Origin: Deltaproteobacteria bacterium
GTDB lineage: Bacteria; Desulfobacterota; Desulfobacteria; Desulfobacterales; SpSt-501
Direction: 5' to 3'
DNA length: 64,000 nt
NCBI GenBank assembly: GCA_016219005.1
Contig: JACRCN010000023.1
Coordinates: forward strand, 1-64,000
Shown one piece after another: positions 1 through 8,903 of the stretch; the first letter of the stretch is position 1; each line of letters begins with the position of its first letter. Made by a program: the position numbers and the translations under genes. The notes below the pieces were generated by a model, which was not told the DNA's origin, did not search any database, and saw nothing but the letters and a program-made list of their open reading frames with translations.

Positions 1-140
1 CTGGTCCACGTCCTGCCGGGTGCCGTAGGCCACCCGCGCGATCTTTTCCCCGCGGGCCGGGTTCCACACATCACCGAAGGTTGTCGATTTGGACTCCACC
101 CACTCGCCGTTGATGTAGTTCTTCATGCTCGGAAGTGCCA
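1..140 (-). CDS. Aldehyde dehydrogenase, methylmalonate-semialdehyde dehydrogenase-like (N-terminal fragment)
   Basis: Only the first 46 codons lie in the window; the gene runs off the left edge. The protein begins MALPSMKNYINGEWVESKS and continues with a 'WNPARGEKIARVAYGTRQDV' stretch. This is the usual N-terminus of the NAD-dependent aldehyde dehydrogenase superfamily, closest in feel to CoA-acylating methylmalonate-semialdehyde dehydrogenase (MmsA). An AGGAGGA ribosome-binding site lies 7 bases before the ATG. It follows the iron alcohol dehydrogenase on the same strand, so an alcohol-to-aldehyde-to-acid (or acyl-CoA) sequence is plausible. The catalytic Cys and Glu are outside the window, so the subfamily is uncertain. 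Confidence 0.75.
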
Positions 141-222
141 TACGTGTTCCTCCTCTGGTCGGTTGATGATTTACCCCTGATGGCATGCCTGAATCCTGAA
201 AAATGCCGCTCGGCCTTTGCTT

Positions 223-1407
223 CTATTTGAAAAGTTGACCGTAAACTTCTATGATTTCTTCCTTGGATGGACGCCGGGGGTTGTTCCCCGGGCTGCCGCT
301 CGCCAACGCATCCTCGGCCATCTTCGGGGCCATCCGCATGAATTCCTCTTGCTTCAACTTAAGCTCTATGGCGCGCGGAATCTTGATGTCGTCGCAGAGT
401 TGACGGACCGCGTCTACCGCCACATTCGCTGCTTCCATGAGTGTGAGCCCTTCAATATTTTCCCCCATGGCCTCGGCGATGTCGGCGAATTTTTCGGGTG
501 CCGCCACGCAGCTGAATTCCATCACCAACGGCAGCAGGATGGCATTCGACAAGCCGTGAGCTACGTGGAAGCAGGCACCGATGGGCCTGGACATGCCGTG
601 CACCATGGCCACCGAGGAATTTGAGAATGCCATGCCGGCCACCGTCGAGGCGAGCATGGTGTAATTCTTGGCTTCCAGGTCTTCGGGGTTGGCCCATGCC
701 CGGCGCAGGTAGGTCCCAAGCAGGCGGATGGCTTCCAGCGCCAGGGTCTCGGTCAGCGGCTGTGCTTTCCGGGAAATGTAGGACTCGATGGCATGGGTCA
801 GGGCATCGACGGCGGTGGAGGCTGCCACCCAGCCCGGCATGGAGATCGTCAGCAACGGGTCGACAATGGCGGCCTGGGGCATGAGAAAATCGCTGACGAT
901 CAGCATTTTCACGTCGCGCGCGGTGTCCGTGATGATGGTGAACCGTGTGACTTCGCTCCCGGTGCCGGCGGTGGTGGGAATGGCGATGATGGGGGCCGCG
1001 GGCTTGGCGATCTTATTGAGGCCCATGAAATCCGGAACCTTGGCGGTGTTGGTCGCCATTGCGGCTATGGCCTTGGCCGCGTCGATCGGGCTTCCGCCGC
1101 CGAGGGCAATGGCCATGTCGCACTTGTTGTCCTTGTATATGCGCAGGCCCTCGTCCACGATCTTGTCCGTGGGTTCGGCGTTCACCTGGTCATACACGGC
1201 GGCTTCGACCCCCCCCGCCTTGATCTGCTCCAGCGCCTGCGCAACGTAGCCGGCTTTCTGCATGGACTGGTCGCTTACCAGCAGCGCCCGTTTCCCGAAA
1301 CGGGCAGCTTCGCTGCCGACCTTTTTCAAACACCCCAGGCCAAAGTGGATGATCTGCGGGGCCCGAAACTCGTACATTTTGGAGCCGATGAAATCAAAGG
1401 GATTCAT
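223..1407 (-). CDS. Iron-containing alcohol dehydrogenase
   Basis: 394 aa, the normal length for group III Fe-dependent alcohol dehydrogenases, which interconvert alcohols and aldehydes with NAD(P)H in the cytoplasm. The nucleotide-binding motif GGGSPIDAAKA is near residues 103-113. The four metal ligands are all visible: D201 and H205 in DALTHAIE, H270 in MVHG, and H284 in FHVAHG. A GGAGGAGG ribosome-binding site lies just before the ATG. It sits between a membrane spermidine-synthase-like gene (153 bp upstream) and an aldehyde dehydrogenase (downstream), at the end of a TRAP-transporter operon. Its substrate is therefore probably a short alcohol or hydroxyacid brought in or formed there, but the sequence does not identify it. 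Confidence 0.93.
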   Translation of the reverse strand: MNPFDFIGSKMYEFRAPQIIHFGLGCLKKVGSEAARFGKRALLVSDQSMQKAGYVAQALEQIKAGGVEAAVYDQVNAEPTDKIVDEGLRIYKDNKCDMAIALGGGSPIDAAKAIAAMATNTAKVPDFMGLNKIAKPAAPIIAIPTTAGTGSEVTRFTIITDTARDVKMLIVSDFLMPQAAIVDPLLTISMPGWVAASTAVDALTHAIESYISRKAQPLTETLALEAIRLLGTYLRRAWANPEDLEAKNYTMLASTVAGMAFSNSSVAMVHGMSRPIGACFHVAHGLSNAILLPLVMEFSCVAAPEKFADIAEAMGENIEGLTLMEAANVAVDAVRQLCDDIKIPRAIELKLKQEEFMRMAPKMAEDALASGSPGNNPRRPSKEEIIEVYGQLFK

Positions 1408-1560
1408 TTCCTCCTCCTTTCAGTGGTCGCAAGTTCAACTTCCGATTCGATGGATTCCCGTCGATTGCGGGTGCTTCCCGTAAATCCGCACCTGCTTCAA
1501 TCTGCTCTGCAGACGCCCTGCACTCTGCCGCGGCGCCGCACCGGTACCTGCGTGCAGACT

Positions 1561-3984
1561 TCAGGTGACGGCTATCGCGCCGTTTCTTGCTTTTAACTTA
1601 GTGGAGCCATGCTTGCAAGCGATTCGCATCCGGAAATAGAGGAGCAGGTAACACGCAGCGCTTGCCAGAAGTGCCTGTTGGAAGCCAAAGCTCGTCGCCA
1701 CCAGCAGGGACAAAACCGAGCCGGCCACCGAGCTGACCCCGTTGATCGCGTACATCCAGGGGATGAGGTTCTCCAAGCCCAGGTTCTTGAGCCATTGGAC
1801 CGCCGACGGGAATGGAACGCCGGCAACGATTCCGACTGGCATCAGCAGCAGCACGCAGGCAATCCCTCGCCAGCCGCCATTCAGCGAGGCCAGCCGGGGT
1901 ACGGCCCATGGCAGCAGCACCGCATATAAGAGAATACAGGCCGTGATCGCTACGCAGACAGCCCGCAGCCGCTGTTCGGGTGTCTCCGGATGCCAGCGCC
2001 GACTCGCCCAACTGCCCAGCCCTGCCCATCCCAGAAGCGCCGAGAGGAAAGCCGCCATGGCGATGGCCGGCGAGGCGAAAAACAGATAGAAATGCGCCAA
2101 GAGGGATAGTTCCGCCAGCATGAACCCCATCCCCAGCAGCGAAAACAGGCTGGCGGCATGGAAAAGCACTCTTTCCGATTTCCTCGATAAAATGGGGTTC
2201 GCTCCCGGCCTCAGAAGCTGATTCCGGCTGACAGCCCACAGCACCGCCAGCATGACGACCCCAAAAGCCAGCGCCGCCATCAGGGTGGTGATAACGGGCC
2301 CGGGGATGCCGGCTCCCAATTTATAAAAAAAGGGACGGTTGTCGGTGACAGCCCGGATATCCCACCCTTGCCCCTGTGCCTGACGGATCAGATCCTCCAG
2401 ACCGATCCGGCCGAGGCTCAATGCCAGAAGGCTGGGATTGACCGCGGGGACGAATGGAAAAAACGACGAGGATGGTTGAAAGCCCTGCATCAGCATCGCC
2501 CGGTGCATCTGCCTTGACTCCGCCGGCGTGAATGCGCTCTTGCGCAAAACGATGCACAGGTATTCGTCCGAGCCGATCACCGCCATGTGTTGCATGGCCT
2601 CGGCCTGGCTGAAGCCCTGTTTTCCCAGCATGCTCGAGGCCAACACCAGCAGCCTCAGGATTTCGGCGTCGTTGTGGCCGACCACCGCCAGGGAACCTTC
2701 GTCGGTCAGGTGGCCCCAATATTCTCCCAGAGACTCCAGGGTGAACAGGAAATTCTCGGTCAGGGCGTAACCTTCCACGCTGCGGGTGGTATTGATCACG
2801 GGCAGACTCAGAAAAATCAGGTCATAGGGGTCCGGCTGGTTGCGCAAAAACCGCCGGCCTTCATCGATGCTGACACTGACGTTGGAGAAATGGCTGTAAA
2901 TCCCGCCGTTGAAATCGGAGTGCCGGCGGACCAGGTCGACCAAGTCGCCATTGATCTCCACGGCTTTGATGTTTTTCAGCCCTCCCCACAGAGCCAGGAG
3001 GATGTCACGCCCGCCGCCGGGCCCGATGATCAGCGCGGAATTGCGCGCATGGGGCTTCAGGAATTTAAAAGGAAAACTGCCGGGGAAATCAGCCAGTTGC
3101 GTCTCAACCAGTTTGGTCAAGTCTTCCAGTTGGCCGCTGAAACGGTACATGGGAGACCCGGCGGTCCCATCCACGTAGAGATCCATCATTTCAGGTCGCA
3201 ACCGATAGCGCACGAGATCGGTCCGCCCGAAGGCGGTCCAGCGATTTTCAGTGATTTCTCCCTGAAATGAATCCAGCGCATCGTGAATTTCCTTCTCCGG
3301 GTTGCGGCCGACGGGGATCTGGAAAAACCGGTCCTGAAATACTTCGCAGGCGAGCGTCAGGCAAAGGGCTAAAACGCAGAGACTGAACGCCGAAAGGCGC
3401 CGCGCCGTGGCACCCTGGCGGCAGGCCAGAATCAACGCGACCAAGGCAGCACCGGCGCCGATCAGGAAATGCACGCGCAATCCACCAAGGCAGTCGAGCA
3501 TCAAGACCGCACCCCACGCCCCGGCCCCCGCCCCCAGCAGATCCATGCCGTAAAGCCGGTGACTGATACCCGGGGAAGAACGGTACATCTCAGCCATGAA
3601 CAGGCCGGCGGCCACAAAGGGAGTGCATACGATCAGGCTGATGAGAACAATGGCCCAGGCTGAATCTACGAATTGTCCGGTCTGAATCGCCAGGAAAACG
3701 GAAGCCGGTACTGCAACTGCGAAAACCAGCGCCCGCCGGCCTAAAACAAGAGGCTTCGTCTCATCGGACGGAATTTCTTTCCGCAGAACCCAGGACAGCA
3801 CCCCTCCCAGGCCCAGTCCCAGCAAAGCCAGGGAGAGCACCAGGAAAACGAAGTGGCAGGACAGCAGAACCGCCAGCAACCGCGAGACGGCGATCTCGAA
3901 AGCCATCACGCTGAAGGCTATCAGGAAGATGCAGCCTGGCAAAAGCAGCGGGCACTGCTGATTATGGGAGGACGAAAGCGCCAT
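1561..3984 (-). CDS. Membrane-embedded spermidine/spermine synthase-like methyltransferase-fold protein
   Basis: 807 aa with three parts. Residues ~12-210 are about six hydrophobic segments. A soluble Rossmann domain of the spermidine-synthase type follows at ~215-520, with the nucleotide-loop motif ALIIGPGGGRDILLAL near 315-330, then KAVEINGDLV and DPYDLIFLSLPV. Residues ~540-800 are another six or so membrane helices. Classical spermidine synthase (SpeE) is a ~280-aa soluble enzyme, so this is the long membrane-fused family whose substrate is not known. SpeE's acidic catalytic residues are not obvious here; where SpeE has DSTDP, this protein has LSLPV. It may bind SAM or decarboxylated SAM, or have lost that activity. 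It lies 130 bp after the TRAP permease on the same strand. Confidence 0.75.
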   Translation of the reverse strand: MALSSSHNQQCPLLLPGCIFLIAFSVMAFEIAVSRLLAVLLSCHFVFLVLSLALLGLGLGGVLSWVLRKEIPSDETKPLVLGRRALVFAVAVPASVFLAIQTGQFVDSAWAIVLISLIVCTPFVAAGLFMAEMYRSSPGISHRLYGMDLLGAGAGAWGAVLMLDCLGGLRVHFLIGAGAALVALILACRQGATARRLSAFSLCVLALCLTLACEVFQDRFFQIPVGRNPEKEIHDALDSFQGEITENRWTAFGRTDLVRYRLRPEMMDLYVDGTAGSPMYRFSGQLEDLTKLVETQLADFPGSFPFKFLKPHARNSALIIGPGGGRDILLALWGGLKNIKAVEINGDLVDLVRRHSDFNGGIYSHFSNVSVSIDEGRRFLRNQPDPYDLIFLSLPVINTTRSVEGYALTENFLFTLESLGEYWGHLTDEGSLAVVGHNDAEILRLLVLASSMLGKQGFSQAEAMQHMAVIGSDEYLCIVLRKSAFTPAESRQMHRAMLMQGFQPSSSFFPFVPAVNPSLLALSLGRIGLEDLIRQAQGQGWDIRAVTDNRPFFYKLGAGIPGPVITTLMAALAFGVVMLAVLWAVSRNQLLRPGANPILSRKSERVLFHAASLFSLLGMGFMLAELSLLAHFYLFFASPAIAMAAFLSALLGWAGLGSWASRRWHPETPEQRLRAVCVAITACILLYAVLLPWAVPRLASLNGGWRGIACVLLLMPVGIVAGVPFPSAVQWLKNLGLENLIPWMYAINGVSSVAGSVLSLLVATSFGFQQALLASAACYLLLYFRMRIACKHGSTKLKARNGAIAVT

Positions 3985-4043
3985 GTGCCGTTTTCATTTA
4001 CAACATGGTTGCTCTTTTAACCTCAGGCGCCCAACCGGGCCGG

Positions 4044-4070
4044 GGCGGCTGAACCGGACCCTCAGCCGCC
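4044..4070 (-). terminator. GC-rich hairpin after the first TRAP operon permease
   Basis: A 9-bp perfect inverted repeat (GGCGGCTGA / TCAGCCGCC, 9-base loop) lies between the TRAP large permease stop at 4115 and the spermidine-synthase-like start at 3984. No T-tract follows it on the minus strand, so it is either a weak terminator or a transcript-stabilising hairpin. Confidence 0.35.
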
Positions 4071-4114
4071 TCCATTTTCGCTGTTGTGCTGGTGGAGCTA
4101 TTGCTCCCCTCCCT

Positions 4115-5449
4115 TCAATTGATGATCCGGGCCGGAAGGTACGTGACCAGCCATGGCCACAGGATGATTATGGCAAGGCCGATGAGTTGAATGAAGATGA
4201 ACGGCACGACCCCCTTGTAAATGTCGAGCAGGCTGACTTCCCTCGGCACCGTGGTTTTCATGTAGAACAGGGCATATCCGAACGGCGGAGACAGGAAGGA
4301 GGTCTGCAGGTTCACCGCGATCAGGACGATGAACCAGATCTTGTCAAAGCCCAGTTTGGCAGCGATCGGCAAAAAGATCGGAAACGTGATGTAGATGATG
4401 GCGATCCAGTCGATCAGGAAGCCCAGGATGAAAATGATGAACATCATGATGAACAGGATGCCCCACTTGCCGAGCGCACCGAACAACATCACGAAGTCGG
4501 TCACCGCATCGCCTCCGCCCAGACCCAGGAAGACACCGGTGAAAATGGAGGCGGCGAAAAGAATGGTCATGACCATGCAGTTGGTCCTGGCGGAAGATAT
4601 GATGCACTCCCAGAAGAGCTTCCAGGTGAACTTGCCGTAGGCGATCATCAGGACCAACGATATCAGGGCACCCACGCCCGAGGCTTCGGTCGCCGTCGCC
4701 ACCCCCGTCCAGATCGTGCCCAGCACGCCGGCCATGAGCAGGATCGGGGGCACCATGTTCACCGCGAGCATCTTGGCCAACTGGCCGGCCGGGACCGCGT
4801 CCCGCACTTCGTGCGGCAGGGCAGGCCCCATTTCCGGGCGCAGGCTGGTCAGGACCAGAATGAAAACGAAGAACAGGGCGGCTAAAATCAGGCCCGGAAT
4901 GAATCCGCCGGCGAAAAGCTTGCCTACCGAAATGCCGGCCTGATCGGCCATCATCACCAGCATGATGCTGGGCGGGATCAGGATGCTCAACACGCCGCCG
5001 GCGGCCACCGCGCCCACGCTCAAGTGTTTGTTGTAATGGTTTTTCAGCATCACCGGCACGGCCAAGATGGTCATGCTCACCACGCTCGCGCCGATGATCC
5101 CGGTGCAGGCCGCCTCGATCGCGCACATGACGATCACCGCCAACCCGATGGCGCCGTTGATCGGTCCGAAAAGGTGCATCATCGAGCGGAAGAGCCCGTC
5201 CGAGATGCCGGATTTCCCGAGAAAGGAGGCCATCAGAACGAACTGGGGTATGGCGATGAGGATGTTGTTGGTGGTCGAATCGAACGCACGCCCCTGGAAC
5301 AGGTAGGTGCCCTGGGGTCCCCATCCGAGGTAAGCGAAGATCGTGGCCAGCCCGCCCATGATGAATGCCACCGGGTGGCCGAGCGCCAACCCTCCCAGGA
5401 TGCCGATGAACATCAGAAAGACGACGGTTTCCGGTGATAGGTCGATCAT
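4115..5449 (-). CDS. dctM: TRAP transporter large permease subunit (DctM family)
   Basis: 444 aa, highly hydrophobic, with about 12-13 membrane helices, the normal DctM size. It is the ion-coupled transport subunit of a tripartite ATP-independent periplasmic transporter in the inner membrane. DctM signatures include the N-terminal 'GHPVAFIMGG', the mid-protein 'GGVLSILIPPSIMLV', and 'FLIDWIAIIYITFPIF' near the C-terminus. Its start overlaps the stop of the small permease by 4 bp, so the two are translationally coupled. It belongs with the binding protein at 6077-7318. The substrate is set by the binding protein, which looks like the 2-oxoacid/aromatic-acid type. Confidence 0.95.
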   Translation of the reverse strand: MIDLSPETVVFLMFIGILGGLALGHPVAFIMGGLATIFAYLGWGPQGTYLFQGRAFDSTTNNILIAIPQFVLMASFLGKSGISDGLFRSMMHLFGPINGAIGLAVIVMCAIEAACTGIIGASVVSMTILAVPVMLKNHYNKHLSVGAVAAGGVLSILIPPSIMLVMMADQAGISVGKLFAGGFIPGLILAALFFVFILVLTSLRPEMGPALPHEVRDAVPAGQLAKMLAVNMVPPILLMAGVLGTIWTGVATATEASGVGALISLVLMIAYGKFTWKLFWECIISSARTNCMVMTILFAASIFTGVFLGLGGGDAVTDFVMLFGALGKWGILFIMMFIIFILGFLIDWIAIIYITFPIFLPIAAKLGFDKIWFIVLIAVNLQTSFLSPPFGYALFYMKTTVPREVSLLDIYKGVVPFIFIQLIGLAIIILWPWLVTYLPARIIN

Positions 5450-5958
5450 AGCCGTTCTCCTTTCACCAGGAAGACGATGTCTTTGGCGAAATCAGCCAGC
5501 CCCTGCAGCAACAGCAGGAAGGCCCCCACCGGGAGAATGGTCTTGGCGGGGTAGACGATGGGATTGAAGGCGGTTGGGGTCCGCTCCTTCATTGCCCAGG
5601 ACGTTGCGGCAAAATTCAAGGCATCGGTAAAGAAAACCAGCGTGAACAATCCCATGAAGAAAATGAAGGCCATGGCGTTAATCCCGGCCTGGGTTTTTGG
5701 GGAGAAGCGTGCGTAGAGGATGTCCACGTTGGCATGTCCCTTGTGAAGCTGGGTGTGGCCCATGAGGAGCATGACCGACGCGCAGAAGAAATAGCTCAAA
5801 ATTTCATGGGTCCAAATGGTAGGCGAGTGCAGGACCCTCCGGGTAAAAACCTCGTAACAGGAAAACGCCAGCAGGACCAAAATGGTCAGGCTGAATATCC
5901 GGCCGGACCATTCCGAAATAAACTGAATGAATTTGATAATCCCTTTCAGGGCATTCAT
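5446..5958 (-). CDS. dctQ: TRAP transporter small permease subunit (DctQ family)
   Basis: 170 aa with four predicted membrane helices, as expected for DctQ. The characteristic 'WTHEILSYFFCASVMLLMG' helix lies at roughly 50-70, followed by a His-rich turn (HTQLHKGHANVDILYARF) typical of the family. It pairs with DctM in the inner membrane. It lies between the binding-protein gene (118 bp upstream) and dctM (4-bp overlap), giving the usual P-Q-M order. Confidence 0.93.
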   Translation of the reverse strand: MNALKGIIKFIQFISEWSGRIFSLTILVLLAFSCYEVFTRRVLHSPTIWTHEILSYFFCASVMLLMGHTQLHKGHANVDILYARFSPKTQAGINAMAFIFFMGLFTLVFFTDALNFAATSWAMKERTPTAFNPIVYPAKTILPVGAFLLLLQGLADFAKDIVFLVKGERL

Positions 5959-6076
5959 GACCAGCCTCCGCGTGTTGAAGGAGCTCTCCGGGGGTTCGAA
6001 GCCTCCCGGAAAGCTCCCGAGATACCCAGATGTCGGTGTCGCGAGCCCTCGTCAAAAAGTTTGATCCGCACCTACG

Positions 6077-7318
6077 TCATTTGGGCGGAGCAACCGGATT
6101 CCCAACGTACGGGGTGCCGGGCTTCCAGAACTCCTGGGCCTCCATGCGGGCACGGCTGGCCTTCTGACTCTCGATCACGGCATCGTAGACCTTGTGCTTT
6201 TTGGCGATCTCCTCCAGCTTGGCGTATATCTGGTCGAGCTTTGGAGGATTGCGGCCGAACATGAACGGCTGCTCGATGGACCGCCACTCCGCGAAGTCCT
6301 TCAGATATTTCGCCTGCGAAAAGGCTATCTTGGCGTGATCCGGGTTGGCTTCGGCGTCTTCAATGAGATATTTGTAGGCAATGTCCGTGATCTTGTTGAT
6401 GGCGTCCTGGTCCAGGATGCTCGTCTGGATACCCTTCTCCTTGAATTTCTGGGTGAAATCGGCTGCATTCAGTTCATAGAAGGTCCAGGCCCACATCATG
6501 GATGCCATGGCGGCTTCCTTGGCCAGGAACTTGACCCGGTCCGGGGCCTTGTCCCAGGCGGCCTTGTTGATCATGACCCCGGAGACCGGGCCCGGCTGAT
6601 GCCAGCCCGGCAGGACCCAGAACTTGGTAACCTCCTGAAACCCCATGGACCAGTCCACACCCGGGACTGAAAATTCGGCGGCGTCGATGGTGCCGCGGGA
6701 GAGCGCCAGGTAGATCTCCGAACCCGGCATGAAAATGGCTGCCCCGCCCAAGTCCTGCAGGACCTTGGCCTGGACGCGGCCGCACTGGCGCATTTTCACA
6801 CCCTTGTAGTCGTCGCCTGTTTTGATCGGCTTGTTGGAGCGCTGGCCGGATTCGGGACCGGTCACGGAATGCGGAAACCAGACGATGCCGTATTTGCTGT
6901 AAAGCTCCTGAGCCAGCTCGAGGCCGCCCGCCTGCCAGAACCAGATCATGTAGTCCCCGGGAGTCAGCCAGACCGGGGTCGAGGTGATGAGGCCGAAGGC
7001 GGAATTTTTGCCCTCCCAATAGCTGGGCCAGTCCGTGCCGGCTTCAATGGTGCCTTTGGCCACGGCGTCGAACATTTCATCCGAGCGCGTCACCAGGGTG
7101 CCTCCGGCAAACCACTTGATGTCCAGGTCCCCGGCCGCCATTACGTTCATCAAATCGACCCAGTACTTGTCGCCTTTCCAGAGGGTGATCGAGGGCACCC
7201 AGATGCTCTGGAATCGCCACCGTACCGGGGCCGCCTCCGCAGGTTTCGGCCACAGCGAGGCCATCAGGCCGACAAGCAACACCAAGGTAATCGCCCAAAG
7301 TACTGCCCGCTTTTTCAT
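6077..7318 (-). CDS. dctP: TRAP transporter periplasmic substrate-binding protein (DctP family)
   Basis: 413 aa, somewhat longer than the common ~330 aa. A signal peptide (MKKRAVLWAITL...AEA, cut near residue 30) is followed by a DctP fold. The conserved Arg-containing strand (GVKMRQCGRVQAKVLQDLGG) is the usual carboxylate clamp. 'WHQPGPVSGVMINKAAW' resembles binding proteins of 2-oxoacid or aromatic-acid TRAP systems such as TakP/FcbT. The ATG at 7318 is preferred over a GTG at 7324 because AAGGAGG then sits 7 bases upstream. It begins 28 bp after the GntR regulator gene and is probably cotranscribed with it. Confidence 0.92.
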   Translation of the reverse strand: MKKRAVLWAITLVLLVGLMASLWPKPAEAAPVRWRFQSIWVPSITLWKGDKYWVDLMNVMAAGDLDIKWFAGGTLVTRSDEMFDAVAKGTIEAGTDWPSYWEGKNSAFGLITSTPVWLTPGDYMIWFWQAGGLELAQELYSKYGIVWFPHSVTGPESGQRSNKPIKTGDDYKGVKMRQCGRVQAKVLQDLGGAAIFMPGSEIYLALSRGTIDAAEFSVPGVDWSMGFQEVTKFWVLPGWHQPGPVSGVMINKAAWDKAPDRVKFLAKEAAMASMMWAWTFYELNAADFTQKFKEKGIQTSILDQDAINKITDIAYKYLIEDAEANPDHAKIAFSQAKYLKDFAEWRSIEQPFMFGRNPPKLDQIYAKLEEIAKKHKVYDAVIESQKASRARMEAQEFWKPGTPYVGNPVAPPK

Positions 7319-7345
7319 CTTCACCCCTCCTTAAGTTCATGCAAT

Positions 7346-8176
7346 TCAGTTATCCAGATTTTTGACCCGAACCCTTTTCCTGCCCTTCTGCTGTCTATCC
7401 CTGCCTGGCACCACCTCCTTTTTCAGCTTGAACCCGCGGTCGAGCGATAGCCCGAGGCCGCGGATTCGTTTTTGTTTCTGGAGGCTGACGAGATCTTGTT
7501 CCACTTCCATGAGGTGTTGCAGCATTTCCCGCCGGGCTTTCTCAACGTTTCCGTCCTCCAAAGCTTCATAGATTCTTTGATGGGCCTCGAGCACCCTCAG
7601 CGAAAAGTCGAATTTGGGTTTCAAGATTTCCTTTGCGTCGGCCAGGAGGTTGTGCACGAGGTCCACAAAGAAGCCCAGCAAGGGATTGCCGCAGGCGCTA
7701 CCGATGATGCGGTGGAACTCCAATTCGTTGAACCGCAACCGGCTCGGATCGTTTCGGGCGAGATCCGTGCGGGCTTGCTCGATCAGCGTTTTAAGGCGTT
7801 TGAGATCGGCGGGTTTTATGGCTTCGGCGGCCTTGGCTGCGGTGTGGGCTTCCAGAACGAATCGGACTTCCGTCAGATGCTTGAGGGAGAGGTTCTTGAA
7901 ATGCAGGATGTTGACGAAGAGTTCCCGGGCTTTGGCCATGCCGATCGCGGTAACGAAGGCGCCACCGGAGACGCCCTGCCGGATCTCCAGAAAGCCCAGG
8001 ACCTCTAAAGAACGCAAGGCTTCCCGCATGGTGGCCTTGCTGACGCCGAAGGTGTTGACCAGTTCGCGCTCGGAAGGGAGTTTGTCGCCGGGTTCAAGCA
8101 GACCTTCGAAAATCGCTTTCCGGATCTGCTGAATGATGGTCTCGGATATTTTATCCGTCTTGACTGTCTTGAACAT
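7346..8176 (-). CDS. GntR-family transcriptional regulator, FadR subfamily
   Basis: 276 aa. An N-terminal winged helix-turn-helix lies at ~9-75 (EPGDKLPSERELVNTFGVSK, then TMREALRSLEVLGFLEI), followed by an all-helical FCD ligand-binding domain (~100-230). FCD regulators usually bind a carboxylic acid, often through a metal. A basic, low-complexity tail follows. It is the first gene of the TRAP/alcohol dehydrogenase operon, so the likely model is a repressor released by the imported acid, acting on its own promoter. An AT-rich 20-bp palindrome upstream (8324-8343) is a candidate operator. Confidence 0.93.
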   Translation of the reverse strand: MFKTVKTDKISETIIQQIRKAIFEGLLEPGDKLPSERELVNTFGVSKATMREALRSLEVLGFLEIRQGVSGGAFVTAIGMAKARELFVNILHFKNLSLKHLTEVRFVLEAHTAAKAAEAIKPADLKRLKTLIEQARTDLARNDPSRLRFNELEFHRIIGSACGNPLLGFFVDLVHNLLADAKEILKPKFDFSLRVLEAHQRIYEALEDGNVEKARREMLQHLMEVEQDLVSLQKQKRIRGLGLSLDRGFKLKKEVVPGRDRQQKGRKRVRVKNLDN

Positions 8177-8284
8177 GGCGTTTCCCTCTTGAAAGGAAAA
8201 ACCACAGGCTCTTGCCAGTCTTCAGACTCACCGCAGTCAAGGGGCCCTGAGTCTTTGGGGTGGGACTCTCCGGGATTTGAACGC

Positions 8285-8314
8285 TCATTACTTTAAGCCT
8301 GATGGAAAAGTCAA
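8285..8314 (-). promoter_or_regulatory. Candidate sigma-70 promoter for the GntR-TRAP operon
   Basis: On the minus strand, TTGACT (8314-8309) is separated by 18 bases from TAATGA (8290-8285), about 110 bp before the regulator's start codon. The -35 box matches 5/6 and the -10 box about 4/6 of consensus. Confidence 0.45.
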
Positions 8315-8323
8315 TAGCAATTT

Positions 8324-8343
8324 TCAAATATTATAATATTTGA
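8324..8343. promoter_or_regulatory. 20-bp AT-rich palindrome, candidate operator
   Basis: The perfect palindrome TCAAATATTATAATATTTGA stands out from the GC-rich surroundings. It lies about 10 bp upstream of the -35 box of the candidate promoter at 8285-8314. Location and symmetry suit a dimeric regulator, perhaps the adjacent GntR protein or a global anaerobic regulator; which one binds is inference. Confidence 0.4.
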
Positions 8344-8454
8344 ATATTGTCCATGCAGACCAGGCAGGCAACGCCTTATTTCGAAGCAAAAATTCATGAC
8401 GGAGATGGATCTGGAAAGAAAAAAGGGGCGGCTTTCAACCGGAGAAATGCTCGT

Positions 8455-8850
8455 TCAGTTCGAGAAAATGGTGGCCGGCAAAAGGGGCACATAGCCGACG
8501 ACTTCCCACGTGAATTCCGGGGGCGCGACCGGTCCCTGCGATTTGCCATAGAAGATGGTGAAGGCAAGCTCCCCCTCGCCTTTCGTTAGGATGACGGCCA
8601 CAAGCTCGGATGCCACCTGGGATGTGTGCTTGTCCCGCGCCTTTAGAAAAACGAAATAGCTTCCATCCTGCATGGCGGGCGATTGGGCCAGCAGCAGCCC
8701 TTTGCCCCTGTACGTCACGTTGTATTCTTTTTCTTCGACGTCAAATCTGAAATTCTTAAGTTCGAAGTTGGCCGCTTCGCGGGGCTTTTCGTGCGCACAC
8801 CCCGTGAGAAAAACCACCAGAAGCGACAGGATGACGGCCAGGTAGTTCAC
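8455..8850 (-). CDS. Small hypothetical lipoprotein
   Basis: 131 aa from a GTG at 8850, or 150 aa from the GTG at 8907, which overlaps the upstream reductase stop by 4 bp. The inner start is favoured because GAGGGG lies 8 bases before it and it places a short hydrophobic segment (VNYLAVILSLLVVF) directly before the lipobox LTGC. It is therefore a predicted lipid-anchored envelope protein. The mature part is soluble and beta-rich in appearance, with no motif I recognise. The long start would give translational coupling with the reductase, so both remain possible. Function unknown. Confidence 0.7.
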   Translation of the reverse strand: MNYLAVILSLLVVFLTGCAHEKPREAANFELKNFRFDVEEKEYNVTYRGKGLLLAQSPAMQDGSYFVFLKARDKHTSQVASELVAVILTKGEGELAFTIFYGKSQGPVAPPEFTWEVVGYVPLLPATIFSN

Positions 8851-8903
8851 GATGCTCTTCCCCTCGAGTCTCAATTGAACAATCGAACCGCGCAAGGTAC
8901 GAC

